A stretch of 64,000 nucleotides of DNA from Fulvia fulva (lineage: Eukaryota > Ascomycota > Dothideomycetes > Mycosphaerellales > Mycosphaerellaceae), in the NCBI RefSeq assembly GCF_020509005.1, contig NC_063013.1, positions 3,596,001-3,660,000 of the forward strand, read 5' to 3'. Below, one piece after another: positions 11,564 through 22,340 of the stretch; within the stretch, counting starts at the first letter, position 1; each line of letters begins with the position of its first letter. The position numbers were made by a program, and so were the translations under genes. The notes beneath the pieces were generated by a model. That model was not told the origin of the DNA. It did not search any database and saw only the letters and a list, made by a program, of their open reading frames with translations.

Positions 11564-12048
11564 CTACAGTGACACCACAGTCCTGATGCCAAGCCTGTAG
11601 TAAACCACAGCCCGACGCGCTTTCCATACCTTGGCGAAGTGAATGTGGAAAACATATTTGTCAAGCGTGGCGGCATTGCTCATCTCGACATCTGCGGCGC
11701 AGAGAGTGCCGTTGCAGTAAGGTCCTCCTCCAGCGTGTATAGTCATGTCGTGGGTACTGGGGTTGCCGAATTTCCAGCCCATCTGGTAGAGAAGGTGCTG
11801 GAAGTGGTGTTAGTTGGCGCGAGGTATAGAGAGGGATAATTGCTTACGTCGAACCACTTGTCGCCGTGAAGATCGCGTAGGCGGTTGATGTCGATGGTGT
11901 AGGTGTTGGTGATGTTGCTGGCGACTGCCGACTTGGGGCAGACGGTGTACTTGATGTCGAGATTTGGCGCAGAGTAGAGGACGGGGCGCCCAGAGGGTGA
12001 TGGCATCTTGCTTGATGTTGTTCTTGGCCGTCCAGTGTCCCGGGCCAT
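11564..12048 (-). CDS. Small Cys-containing protein, unrecognised, possibly decayed
   Basis: Two exons: 12048-11848 and 11797-11564, with a good 50-nt intron (GTAAGC..CTAAC..CCAG, phase 0) joining GDKWFD to HLLYQMGWKFG; 144 aa. The central part (YTVCPKSAVASNITNTYTIDI, then GGPYCNGTLCAADVEMS) has paired cysteines and N-glycosylation sites, as in small secreted proteins. The Met used gives an N-terminus that is not a signal peptide. A different frame just upstream reads hydrophobic LLVLSTCCYSVHGPGHWTAK, so the true N-terminus may lie in an unseen exon or behind a frameshift. Function unknown. Confidence 0.4.
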
Positions 12049-12462
12049 GGACCGAATAGCAGCACGTAGACAATACCAGCAGCTAGTGGGCGGTAGAGGT
12101 CGCGTCGAGTCGATTAACAGTTATTCGGAAGAGATGCCAGGCCAGATGTCCAGCAACTGATCTAAAGGGTGTCTTTGGCCAGTGGAAGTCGTTGGGCATG
12201 ACTCTGAAAGGGCGAGGTCATTGGAAGGCAAATTTTCACAGGCAAACAATTTCTAAACCTCACGTGTCGGGACGCGGGCGATCATCTTTTGGGACTTCAG
12301 CCAGTATCCCTACTGCAAGACTCTTTCGTCAACTTCTCTGAACCTCTGAGGAACCGACTGACAAGATCATACTCTTTTCAACTAACTGGCTCCAGTCGCT
12401 GACGACCATTCCTCGAGGCCGCGCTGTGTACAAATGCTGCCACCTAGTGACTAGACCGTCAA
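12049..12462. other. Intergenic
   Basis: 414 nt with no supportable gene. It would hold the promoter of the small Cys-containing gene and the 3' end of the sugar transporter. Confidence 0.35.
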
Positions 12463-14279
12463 TTACTCGTTATCTTTCACGTCGATGACAGTGCCCTTGA
12501 ACTTCCTCGCAGGTACCTTACGCTTGAACAAGATGTCCAGCTCGCGGTACGACCGATGCTTCATCTCAGGAAGACCAAAGTACGCCACGACCCAGCAAAA
12601 CAACGCAGTGCCGCCCCAGATGTAGCCACACTTGCCCGCCAAACCCCAGCCGGTAGGATTCAACATCTCAGAAGCCAGGAAGATGCAAGGAATCTCGATG
12701 AGGTAGTATGCACCACGGCCGACACCGGTGCTAAGCGCGCGGAGCTGGACAGAAGACGTCTCAGCAATGACGGTGTACGAGATAGGACCCATAAATCCGG
12801 CAAAGACGAAAGAGATGAGGACTCCAAGAACGGCTTGAGCGTAGTTCGTTGCGGTAGTCTGAGCGATAGAGGCGCAGACGCCGAGCAGCACGAGCAGGGT
12901 GACATTGATGGCTGTGCCCCAGAGATAGATTGTTCTCCTCCCGAACCAGGCTGTGAGACCCCAGCTGCCGATGTTGGCGACCAAGCCCAGAGCAGAATTG
13001 ATGATGCCTAGCTGGAATGAGAAGTCGGTGTCGATGCCTGCTTGGGTGAAGAAGAAGACGGCTTGGTTGGCGATAAGGTTTCCAGCAAGATTTTGGCTGG
13101 CGTAGATGAGGCAGATAATCATCGTACGTCGGAGATCGACGCCCTTAAAGAGGTCCAAGATGGAAGGGTTGCCGCCGAGGTGAGCTTCAATCTCTACGGT
13201 GCGCTCAATCATGGCGAGAGCGTTCTCCGCGTTTCCGTCCGATTTGCGGCCCAGACGTTGGAGAGAGCGAAGAGCCTGTTCCTTTCTGCCTTTCCGCATA
13301 AGCCACCTAATTCGACGTCAGCTGTGCTGGAGTGGTTGTCTTCAGCTGAACATACCATGGGGATTCTGGAGCGAAGAAGACTAGCACCAGGATGGGAGTC
13401 TGAGAAGGTCAGCATTCGAGCCTACAGTTGATTGAGACAGCCACCTACTGGGAAGAGCCACTGCAACGCGAGAGGAGCGCGCCACGCCCATTCGTCCAGG
13501 CGTTGGTTATACGCATAGGTAACACCTGCTACCAACAGACCTCCAATGGACCATGACATCTGCAGTGTGCCTGTGCACGCACCACGAAGCGCTAGTGGTA
13601 CGACTTCGGAGGCATAAGCAGGAGCATTGGCAATGAAGAAACCCCACGGGACTCCTTCTAGCAGCTGACCAACTGTGAGTAGTACGAGCGAGTTTGCCTG
13701 TCACAATAGCTGTCAGCGCTGAGACCGTGATGTGTCAAGCACTCGAGACGTACGAAGAAAGAGACGAAGATTGTGGCGTTCATGAGGATCAACCCAATGA
13801 TAGTCGTCCACCGATAGCCGATCTTGGTCGTGATCGGGCCTGCAATGAAGACGCCGACGAAAGCACCACATTGGCCAGCTGCGAAGAGTGCACTTTGCCA
13901 CTTCGACTCGATGGCCATCTCTCCGTTTTCGAGCTGGACGCCGTACACCTCTTTGAAGTATGGCAGTGCCACGAAGTTGCCGGATAAGAACATCTGGAAC
14001 GACTCCATGACCTAGTGGATGCGTTAGTCTGTGATTGGCGCAACGCAGGTCCGGCGATACGCTTACAATCGTGAAGCAGAAGACGAAGGCCCAAAAGCAA
14101 GCCATCTTGTGAGTCTTGACAGCCTGCCACATGCTTTGCTCATGCTCTTCATTCTCGCCCTGGAAAGCATCGTTCATCAAGTCTTTGTCGACTAGGACTT
14201 CGGAATGATAGACATCCTTCTCTTTCAAGTCGTGTACCGAGACACGATCTTCCGGAGAGTCGGTTCTAAGCTCAGCCAT
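12463..14279 (-). CDS. MFS sugar:H+ symporter, alpha-glucoside permease type
   Basis: Plasma-membrane sugar porter of the major facilitator superfamily; fungal relatives of this subgroup take up maltose and other alpha-glucosides. Five exons: 14279-14067, 14011-13754, 13697-13449, 13399-13356 and 13306-12463, giving 535 aa. The introns are 49-56 nt with GT-AG ends, and all joins keep frame (for example CFTI-VMESFQMF and FAPESPW-WLMRKGR). Seen in the protein: a hydrophilic N-terminus, about twelve hydrophobic segments, the loop 2-3 motif region GPITTKIGYRW, the PESPWWLM motif before the central loop, and GRRTIYLWG in the second half. Substrate specificity cannot be read from sequence alone. 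The start is the first in-frame ATG (MAELRTDSPED). Confidence 0.93.
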
Positions 14280-14866
14280 GCTAGAGACACCGGTCGTGTT
14301 GATGCTTCGAGTGGTATCAGTCGTGGTTGTGTACAAAGTCGAGCTCGCAGGGACAAGGATAGAGCATGCGCGGCCACTCTGTGCTCTTATGTGATCTCAC
14401 GCTGAACCAGTATCGCAGCACTCCCATTCATGGACGATCTGAAGTATAGTACCATACGAGAAGGAAGCAGACCGAAGGATTGCATTCCGCGACAGCTTAG
14501 ATCAAGCTCTCCGGAGCGGTACATGTGGAGGTGGCTGCAGCGGTACGCCGTACACGCCGCAAGACATTGGCAGCTGCCGAAGCAACCCAAGCGACGACCA
14601 CAAAGCTCTCAATGCTGAAAGGTAGTAAGGCGCCACGTGCCAAACCTGCAATACAAATCTGTGGAGGGGATTTTACCAAGATCTTGGAGAGAAGGTTCGA
14701 GATTCTGACTGGTGGAAAATGGATCTTGTCATTAGGGTGCAGTCCTGGGCGCCAAGTATACCATGTCTTCGTCGTGTGGGGGAGGGTCGCGTGACAAGAC
14801 GCTTGGTGATCGGCTCCTCAAAAGCCACAATTGGAGGAACATTCTCAGGGATCCGGTCTCCAATCT
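14280..14866. other. Intergenic, promoter of the sugar transporter
   Basis: 587 nt between two minus-strand genes. It contains the transporter's upstream region and the channel gene's 3' UTR. The short ORFs here are overlapping and unconvincing. Confidence 0.4.
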
Positions 14867-17263
14867 TCACCCAGCAGGTTGCTCTCCACAAGGTCCGGGC
14901 GCCTCACCATGATCCCGTGAGTGGACACTGTTGTCGCCATTTCTGTCCACGTTGGCATTCGACACTCTCTTAACATATCTCGACATGCTCTCACAAAGTC
15001 GATCGAGGACAAACTCTGCCTCGCTTTGGGTGGCCATCATCGGACTGTCCTCTCCGATCCAATCCCATTCCACCAGCCCTTCGTCTGCTTCTTCGGCTTT
15101 GCTCTCCTCGCTGCCCGTGGTGAAGCGAATAAGCTGAGTGAGCTCGACCCATTCTTCATAGGTATATCTCTTCCTCGCAGATTGCTTGACATCGCTCGCA
15201 GTTTTGCGGATGACTTTGGCCAACTTTTGAGCAAGGTCTTGGTCTGTAGGCACATGATCCTTAGCCAGCTCGTCAATCGTAGGCGGCTCGTCTTTGTCAG
15301 GCTCTGGACCTGTCGGGAAGCCATCTTCTAGACGCTTTCGTTCCTGCTTACGATCTCTGCGCTGCTGAAGCCAGCCCAAAAGCCATGGATGCTTGCTCAA
15401 GAATGACCGATATGCGCCTTTCTGTGGCAGTACCGTGAAGTCTGCCAGCCCAGAAGCGCCATGCTTGAATTTGTTGATGACCGTTTCGCCGAGATCACTG
15501 ACCAGGATGGTCATCGTGGGCACCGCGACCAGGCTCCACACGACGAAGAATGGTCTGCCAGCATTGCTTTTCGGCGCAAGGTCGCCATATCCAATAGTGA
15601 GCAAACAGACATAACAAAAATACAATGCTTGAAAGTAAGTCATGCCTTGAACGCCCTTTTCGCACTGCCAAAAAAAGACTGCACCAACGCACCAAAGTAT
15701 ACCGAACGCTGTAATCGACAGGAACAGCGCGTACCAGTTCTTGAAGCGTGATGTGCTATTTTGGATCCTGCGCATGGCGTCGAATCGATCCTTCTCTTCT
15801 CGTAGAAGTAGCAGTCTCGGCTTTCTCGTGCGTAGTCTCTGTGGGCTCAAGAGTATGCTGCCGACTTTTTGCACACCACCAAGTGTTCCAGTAGATTTGC
15901 TCTGCGAAGGATGCTCGGTCTCGTGGTCAGTGTGAGCGAAGCCGATCTTCTTATGTTTTGGCAAGTCGACAGCGTCAAAAGGCGCAGAGATGACAGGCGG
16001 CGGGCCATCTGCAGACGTCTTTTGTCGTTCCATCTCAATTGATGTCGTAACGGTCCGTCCCATCGTGTGGACTCTCGTCCTCTCAACATGTCGTTTGATC
16101 ACATTTTCCGAACCAAGCTCTGCAGCGAATTTCGTGATGCTGGAAACCACAAGACCAAGCATGATGATGCCACCCACAGAGTACGGAAAGACCAAGCCTC
16201 GACCAATGTTGCTCGAAGGATACAAGTCTCCGAAACCAACAGTCAGGATCGTCACATCGCAACAGTAAAGACTGTTAACGTAGCTCCACTCAAAACCGAG
16301 ACTGTGATCGCCGTAAGTGCCTTCGACTCGCGAAAAGACAGCTGCGCCACCTGCGAGCCAAATGAAGAACAGCATAGTCTGTAAAATCAAGGTTCGTTGA
16401 CTTTCTGTGAGTGCAAAGTGCTGCGGATAGTGCCCGAGCCAGTATCCAAGCATATTGACCATCAATAGCATAGCACACATCATGTACATGCAAGCAGCTA
16501 TCACAGCATACCAGAAGCCCTGGGTGTAGGTTTGCTGAGGTCGTACAGGCGGTTCGTGCAGTTCCATGGCCACGGTGATGCCCAGTAGGATACCGGTAGC
16601 AATGTACCAGCAAATGATCGTGACCGGCAGAGCGATAATGTATCTGACTCGATTCGTGAAATTACAAAGCAGAAAAAAGTTTCCGACAAAGCCAACGATG
16701 AGGCTCACAACATCGAGGTTGTAGCACCATCTTGGATCTGCGAAATCGTGACCATCAAGCCGAGATCCGAGAGTCGTAGAACCGCCACTGTACCGGCAAG
16801 CTCTTGCGGCTCCACTGTCATCGATGCCAGTGACCAGGCACATTCGCCAGGAGGTCACCAGTGCCGCCACCGAGAAGACATTGGCAAGTGGTCCAATGGC
16901 AGCCGCGATGAGAGGAATGGCAATACTGGCAAACCACCAATCCTGCTCGTCGTCGTCATTCCACTCTCTTAGATGAAACCTCCACCACTTGCGACCAGTT
17001 TGTTCGTGCTGACGGGCAGTCGAAGGCTCTCGTCTTGCAGACTCGCGATACACAGAACTTCGTCGGTGAGAGCTTCGCCTTCGTTTTGCGTATTCGTAGG
17101 GATGATGCGTGTGAATGCCCAGTGGTCCAGATCGCGACTGCCACTCGCTGCTGTTCGTGTCATGCTTGTCTTGAAGTTGGTGACCTGCGCCTGCCTCATG
17201 TGGCGCTCTTTCCGTAGAATGGTGTCCGCCAGAATCGGAATTCGCCGCCTGCATTGAGGCCAT
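14867..17263 (-). CDS. TOK1: TOK1-type outward-rectifying two-pore potassium channel
   Basis: Fungal plasma-membrane K+ channel with eight predicted membrane segments and two pore loops, releasing K+ on depolarisation. Single exon, 798 aa. About 110 hydrophilic, basic residues precede the first membrane segment (WWFASIAIPLIAAAIGPL). Pore 1 carries the selectivity filter TVGFGD (about residues 341-346) and pore 2 carries TIGYGD (about 556-561). The two pore modules are separated by a cytosolic loop of roughly 120 residues. A long cytosolic C-terminus with charged helices (QQRRDRKQERKRLE) follows. The 8-TM/2-pore layout is specific to fungal TOK channels. Nothing looks broken. Confidence 0.94.
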   Translation of the reverse strand: MASMQAANSDSGGHHSTERAPHEAGAGHQLQDKHDTNSSEWQSRSGPLGIHTHHPYEYAKRRRSSHRRSSVYRESARREPSTARQHEQTGRKWWRFHLREWNDDDEQDWWFASIAIPLIAAAIGPLANVFSVAALVTSWRMCLVTGIDDSGAARACRYSGGSTTLGSRLDGHDFADPRWCYNLDVVSLIVGFVGNFFLLCNFTNRVRYIIALPVTIICWYIATGILLGITVAMELHEPPVRPQQTYTQGFWYAVIAACMYMMCAMLLMVNMLGYWLGHYPQHFALTESQRTLILQTMLFFIWLAGGAAVFSRVEGTYGDHSLGFEWSYVNSLYCCDVTILTVGFGDLYPSSNIGRGLVFPYSVGGIIMLGLVVSSITKFAAELGSENVIKRHVERTRVHTMGRTVTTSIEMERQKTSADGPPPVISAPFDAVDLPKHKKIGFAHTDHETEHPSQSKSTGTLGGVQKVGSILLSPQRLRTRKPRLLLLREEKDRFDAMRRIQNSTSRFKNWYALFLSITAFGILWCVGAVFFWQCEKGVQGMTYFQALYFCYVCLLTIGYGDLAPKSNAGRPFFVVWSLVAVPTMTILVSDLGETVINKFKHGASGLADFTVLPQKGAYRSFLSKHPWLLGWLQQRRDRKQERKRLEDGFPTGPEPDKDEPPTIDELAKDHVPTDQDLAQKLAKVIRKTASDVKQSARKRYTYEEWVELTQLIRFTTGSEESKAEEADEGLVEWDWIGEDSPMMATQSEAEFVLDRLCESMSRYVKRVSNANVDRNGDNSVHSRDHGEAPGPCGEQPAG

Positions 17264-17750
17264 GGTGCCTGCAGCTCAATGTGCTCTCATGGTCGATGTG
17301 AGCAGCTCGGGGCAACGGCCGAGAACTTGGACGGTGGTGAGTGCTCATGAGTATCCGGGCTCCGGTAGAGGCACTGGTAGAGACCGAGCATTGAATGGGC
17401 CAGACTTCCAAGGGCTCGACGATGCGTCAGTAAGATTATCGGTGCCGCACGTCGTCGCGTCCCCGCGCCCCGTCGATGGGTGAGAGAACCATCGGATATA
17501 TTCACCAGACCCGTGTCCCAGGGAGACCATAACGCAATGACGTTGATGATGCATGCTTCCGAAGCGTCAGATCGAGGCATGGAACATCATAAGATGAACT
17601 GAGCTTGGAAGTCCCCGACCGGGTCCGAGCTGTGAAAGTTCAAAAGAGCTTGGCCATTGCTCGATCACACGTGAGCAGAGCATTCCTATACACACAACTA
17701 CAGTAGAACCTATGTACACTACATATCGATCGCCCTCTGCAGCCACGAGA
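17264..17750. other. Intergenic
   Basis: 487 nt between TOK1 and the PPR gene, both on the minus strand. No supportable gene or repeat. Confidence 0.4.
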
Positions 17751-20700
17751 TTACTGCTGTCCTCGCAACACGCGGTTCTGCCACTTTTCATCGATGTGTG
17801 GCATGATTTCGACCACAGCGAGCGTATTGGGTGCACGTTTCCGAATTTGTGCTACCGTCCCCACCAGACGCTGCACTCCACCCTGCTCCTGTCCAACGCG
17901 GAGACCTCCGGTCGTTTCCGCGCGCCTCAGCTCCAAAAGGGCCTGAGCAAGATAAAGCAGCGTGCGGTACTGGGGCATTACCTGGCCCGGGGCAAGATAT
18001 CTGGCCTTGATGTACTGTAAGTTCTCGTATCTTGATGATCGCGGCTGTTTCCAGACTGTCCCTCTCTGCCAGCCCGGGAACTGGCTGATCATGTAACGTT
18101 CTGTCAAGGTAAATGCCAGCAGCACCAGTGGTGGTGTGGACTCGCACATGTGTTGGATGAAACGGTTCCACACGATGATGTCGAAGATGTAGCCTTGTTG
18201 CAGAAGGCTGGTGCAGGTTGTCACGAGCTCGCCAATGCGCTTTTGCTTAGCCAGTGCTGCCATGTAATGTCGCAATGGCCCAAGGAGGATGTGCGTACGA
18301 CCCGGAGCTGGTCTAACAACCGGCGCAGCCGTACTCTGAGCCGTTGAAGTGGAATTCTCCGGTGACATTGCGTGGCCGAGCGAGTCAATCCCAATCGCGG
18401 CTTGATCTGTTGATCGGGACTCAGTGGTACCTTCTCCCATATCCTGCGTTGCTGTGCTGTCCTGCGTTGCTGTGCTGTCCTGCGTTGCTGTGCTGTCCTG
18501 CATTGCTGTGCTGTCCTGCGTTGCTGTGCTGGCCTGCGTTGCTGTGATGGCCTGCGTTACTGTGATGGCCTGCGTTGCTGCAAAGTCTGGCAGTCGGGGC
18601 GCAGCTGCGATCTTATCGGCCTGTTGCTTGGCCACCTTCCAAAATGCTTCAACCTCGTCATATCGCTTGGAGTAACACAAAGCCTGCATCATAACGGCCA
18701 GAAGTCGCATAATCGAAGTTCCTGAAGTGAACGATGCTGGGTCGGCGCTCTTTTGTAACATTTCGAACATTGCTTCCACTGCCTCGAGACATCGTCGGCT
18801 CCCATGTACATACATGATGGAGTCAAAGTAAGCTGAGATATGTTCATTTTTTTCGTGACCGAATGCGGGTTGCTTGGCCGCGGTCTCGAAGCCTTTGTTG
18901 ATTTCCAGAGCGACCCTGAGCTCGGAGATGACTTCTGCTAGCGGTACTGGCTGTCCGTTGGCTGTGCTTGGCCGTTTGGTCTGTTGTTCGTGGAGTGCTT
19001 TGATATGTAGATAAGCCCTCCGACTGGCGAGTGTCTCTCTGACCCTGCGCTTTTTCATGATTGCGTGAACGTCAAGTGCCCGGCTGTACAGGCCCTCCTT
19101 CCGATAGCCTACCATCACTATGGCGTAATGCAGCGCTATGGGCTCAAAGCCCTCTTGTGGCATGACCTTTGACATGATCATCCACGCAGAGTCCGCCTGT
19201 CGGAAATGGATGAGTGCTTGCATCAAGGCACTGTACGTGAACTCGTCCATTCGAATCTTCTCCGAGGTCATCCATTGATATACTCTCATGGTGGCGTCAA
19301 CATCTCGTTTGAGGGCGTAGGAATTGATTAGAATATTGAAGCAACCGGTAAGACTACCGAGCATCTTGTGCTCGCGCACGTCAGACACGGCCCGCTTGAG
19401 GACCTCTTCTGCGGTTGCTACATCTCCAGCATTGAAGTGAGCGTGCATCTGGCTTCCTGCGAGACTCGCGCTGCGTGGTTTATCACACAGCGTGTCATAT
19501 TGCTCCAGCAGATCATCAACGCCTTTTACGTCGCCTACGGAGGCTAGTAGCTCAGTCAATGGATGGAAGTGGTAGTGCGTGGGCCGTACTCCCGAGTCAA
19601 GCATCTTCCTAAATGTGGCGGATGCCCCCTCTACGTCGTTTGCACGCGAATGGGCGTGAAGCAGGGTAGACCAGCACTTTGTTTCGAGCTGATCGCCGTG
19701 TGCAGCTGCTATCTTTTGCACCTCTTCGAAGGCCAGTAACGCGTTTCGTGAATTGGCGAGGCGAGCGTGTACATAGATGGGGTACCAGAATGCAGGTTTC
19801 TGGTCATCATAGTCCGGAAACTGCGTTTTCAACATCTCAAAGTGTGTCTTGACTTGCTCTGCATCACCTAATGTTGCATAGTGGCCAAGAAGGAGATACA
19901 GTGTCGGTTTGCTTAGCTCGCCGTGATGAACGTTCCAGTCACGAACAATCATGGTCACTCTCAGAACGTTGCCCCTCTTAGCACGCCGGTTCGCCTGGTC
20001 GGGCGTTCCCTTGGTCAAGGTCAATCTTTTCAGAAGCAGCGTGAGCATATCTTGTGACGGCCGGACATTCTCCATTGTTCGATATAGCTGGTAGAGATAC
20101 TCCACGACCGGATGTGCACGCGCATACTCGGCCTTTGACTTGTGTCGTCTCAGGATCGACAAGATTGCGTCCTCGAATATGGTTTCTGCGTTCGGATTCC
20201 ATTTCCAAATGCCTTGCAGTACTCTGCGAACTTGGTCGATTGGGCGCTTGCCGCGCACCGCGGAGGCTGGTAGCTGCTGCGCGAGAAGCTGGTTGAGTGC
20301 CTCTTCTGCCATCCGTGAGGCGAGTTGGACGAGATTATGCCTAAGCTTCCATCGCTTTCCACCAGACTGCCTTTTGAAACACAAAGACGTGACATCAGCG
20401 GCGGCAGCGAGAAGCTCTGACTGCTCGGCGACTTCAAACCAGAAGATGGCCTGCTGGCGAGATGCTGCGGGCTCAACGAACGCCTTGTCGAATTGATCTT
20501 TCACTGTGACAGCCAGATCCCACTCTCGGCGCTGCATTGCATGATTGAACAGGAACTTCGTGATTTGACTGCCGTTGGCAATGTTGGAGAGCGCCTCGAC
20601 ATGCAGACCAGTTGCAGCATCAACATCTTTGCGCCTCAAATACACGGTCGATGCTGCTTGATACACTGCGAGATCCCGCGATGACAAGGGAAGAGACCAG

Positions 20701-21593
20701 TAGATCGAAATGCAATGGGCATCAGCAGTTGGGGTGTCCTTTGCCACCAGCCACGCAAGCATCTCTTTTTTAAGGCGAATGTCCTCTTTCTCTCCTTCCG
20801 AGAGAGCCATGTAAAGATTCCACGCTAGCTCGACGTTGTCTCGATGTCGGCTGCTTCGCAAGAGACGGCGCAGACCATGGAGACCGTCAAGGTCAAGGCC
20901 CTCATTTTGGCTCTGAATTTCTGCCAGATCTGCCGCCGAATCCCCGAACAAGTGATCAGTTTTTGCCGCAGAATGCCCTGAGGAGGTCGATTGCATCTTG
21001 AGCGAGTCCTGATGTGCTTCAGATCTACTCCTGCGACCCGTCTCACCCAGTATGCCGTGTATCTGATCCGTCTCCAAGCCCAACGACGTTTTAGTAGACG
21101 TCCCTGCGGCAACACCAGACGCGTTCTCTTCCGTCATGGGTGCGTGTGCTACCTCCTGCTCCTGCTGTGACTGTGCCTCTGGGGGAGTTGTCTGCGCGTA
21201 CGAGCTCGAGGCATACCGCCTCGAGGCTGGAATGTAGCCTTTGGGGAACCTCCTAGCGTTTCTGACTTCCCAGTGCGCCCATCGCTGACTCTGTGGATGT
21301 TGTAGCCAAGTCAGAGCATGGGGAGGGCACAGGAAATCGAGAAAATAATCGTTGGACGTGGTTTCGGTGTCCAGGCCATCACGCATGGGTGCAGACCGCT
21401 TGGGACTGATGCTATCGGGTTTCGGCGGCTGGCCGGCAGGCATAGAGAGTACCCATGGGGCGAGTTCGAGGTTGCCAGCCCCATGCGTCCAGAAGGTCGA
21501 ATGCAGCCTGCGCTTGCTGCGAGACGCCTGCTGCGCGCGGTTCGGGGCATCTCGAGCTCCAGCTTTGAGACATGCTGTCGCTCGCTCTAGCAT
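17751..21593 (-). CDS. Mitochondrial pentatricopeptide-repeat protein (Cya-5/Pet309-like)
   Basis: Single exon, 1280 aa. The N-terminus (MLERATACLKAG..SKRRLHSTFW) is basic and Ser/Arg-rich, as in mitochondrial presequences. The body is helical with PPR-like units, clearest at about residues 600-900 (for example CWSTLLHAHSRANDVEGASA, FNILINSYALKRDVDATMRV, FTYSALMQALIHFRQADSAW). PPR proteins bind organellar RNA. The size, start and layout recall the fungal Cya-5/Pet309 group needed for COX1 mRNA maturation or translation, but that assignment is from memory and only likely. Odd feature: a hexapeptide array of the type TATQDS around residues 1003-1050, encoded by a minisatellite at 18442-18585, lies between helical regions. 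Confidence 0.85.
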   Translation of the reverse strand: MLERATACLKAGARDAPNRAQQASRSKRRLHSTFWTHGAGNLELAPWVLSMPAGQPPKPDSISPKRSAPMRDGLDTETTSNDYFLDFLCPPHALTWLQHPQSQRWAHWEVRNARRFPKGYIPASRRYASSSYAQTTPPEAQSQQEQEVAHAPMTEENASGVAAGTSTKTSLGLETDQIHGILGETGRRSRSEAHQDSLKMQSTSSGHSAAKTDHLFGDSAADLAEIQSQNEGLDLDGLHGLRRLLRSSRHRDNVELAWNLYMALSEGEKEDIRLKKEMLAWLVAKDTPTADAHCISIYWSLPLSSRDLAVYQAASTVYLRRKDVDAATGLHVEALSNIANGSQITKFLFNHAMQRREWDLAVTVKDQFDKAFVEPAASRQQAIFWFEVAEQSELLAAAADVTSLCFKRQSGGKRWKLRHNLVQLASRMAEEALNQLLAQQLPASAVRGKRPIDQVRRVLQGIWKWNPNAETIFEDAILSILRRHKSKAEYARAHPVVEYLYQLYRTMENVRPSQDMLTLLLKRLTLTKGTPDQANRRAKRGNVLRVTMIVRDWNVHHGELSKPTLYLLLGHYATLGDAEQVKTHFEMLKTQFPDYDDQKPAFWYPIYVHARLANSRNALLAFEEVQKIAAAHGDQLETKCWSTLLHAHSRANDVEGASATFRKMLDSGVRPTHYHFHPLTELLASVGDVKGVDDLLEQYDTLCDKPRSASLAGSQMHAHFNAGDVATAEEVLKRAVSDVREHKMLGSLTGCFNILINSYALKRDVDATMRVYQWMTSEKIRMDEFTYSALMQALIHFRQADSAWMIMSKVMPQEGFEPIALHYAIVMVGYRKEGLYSRALDVHAIMKKRRVRETLASRRAYLHIKALHEQQTKRPSTANGQPVPLAEVISELRVALEINKGFETAAKQPAFGHEKNEHISAYFDSIMYVHGSRRCLEAVEAMFEMLQKSADPASFTSGTSIMRLLAVMMQALCYSKRYDEVEAFWKVAKQQADKIAAAPRLPDFAATQAITVTQAITATQASTATQDSTAMQDSTATQDSTATQDSTATQDMGEGTTESRSTDQAAIGIDSLGHAMSPENSTSTAQSTAAPVVRPAPGRTHILLGPLRHYMAALAKQKRIGELVTTCTSLLQQGYIFDIIVWNRFIQHMCESTPPLVLLAFTLTERYMISQFPGWQRGTVWKQPRSSRYENLQYIKARYLAPGQVMPQYRTLLYLAQALLELRRAETTGGLRVGQEQGGVQRLVGTVAQIRKRAPNTLAVVEIMPHIDEKWQNRVLRGQQ
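18442..18585. repeat. 18-bp coding minisatellite, 8 units, inside the PPR gene
   Basis: Eight head-to-tail 18-bp units starting TCCTGCGTTGCTGTGCTG on the plus strand; the first five are nearly identical and the last three diverge. On the coding (minus) strand they encode repeats of Ala-Thr-Gln-Asp-Ser-Thr, so copy changes keep the frame. Confidence 0.95.
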
Positions 21594-22340
21594 GCCACAA
21601 AAGACGCGGCGATGCTCCGAGATCTATCGTCGAGAAGAAGGAGCTGTCCGTACTGGCGACGTGAAGCTCATCACTGACGGTCGTTCCAAGTGGTCGGCAT
21701 ATGTCGATCGTTCGGTGGTTGGTGTCGAAGCAGGCGTGTATGTGTTTCTGTAGAGATGTCGCCTCCAAACTATGCATCATGGATCTGCGGCGTGCTCGGC
21801 GATGTCCAAGCTCGGAGATGCTCCGGTCGAACACTGACATTGGAGGTAGACCAACACCACTTCCTTCCTTTTCCTTCCTTCCTTCCTTTTCCTTCCTTCC
21901 TTCCTTTTCCTTCCTTCCTTCCTTTTCCTTCCTTCTCTCACGCACATTGCGGCACGATCAGAACATGCTGCACTGTACATGGCTCTGCTTGACACCATCT
22001 CAAACTGCACACCACTCACCACTCACCACTCACCACTCGACGCTACCGGCCATGCTGGCGTGGTGTAGCCGTCTCACTCGACCAAGGCGCCTGAAAGAAA
22101 TATGAGAATTCTGCTGAAAGAGGCTCGTAGCTGCACGTATTGCGCGCTGCTTGTACAAGAGCCCGCAGGAACGATGGAACCTCTTCTTCGCTACGCGCCC
22201 TGCCGCATGTCTCGGGGCAGTCTTGCCCACAATGCCTGGGCACAAACAGACACAAGTCTGCAGCATATTCATGACTAGAGCTCAAATCTAGCGACATCTC
22301 TATTGCCATTTCGTAGCAGGCTACACATTCTTTCACTAAA
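21594..22340. other. Divergent intergenic region with simple repeats
   Basis: 747 nt between the divergent starts of the PPR gene and the first gene of the unknown pair. It holds a pure-pyrimidine tract (21860-21935) and a short CACTCACCA-type array near 22012-22040. No gene is supportable. Confidence 0.5.
21860..21935. repeat. Pyrimidine tract with CCTT units and a longer-period repeat
   Basis: About 76 nt of only C and T on the plus strand, made of CCTTCCTTCCTT blocks separated by TTTT, giving a higher-order unit of about 18-19 bp repeated roughly four times. Some 270 nt upstream of the PPR start codon. Confidence 0.9.

Noticed and set aside
18344..18675. ORFs antisense to the PPR gene with PALLCC-type repeats
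   Set aside because: They are the reverse strand of the 18-bp coding minisatellite; the PPR frame is clearly the real one.
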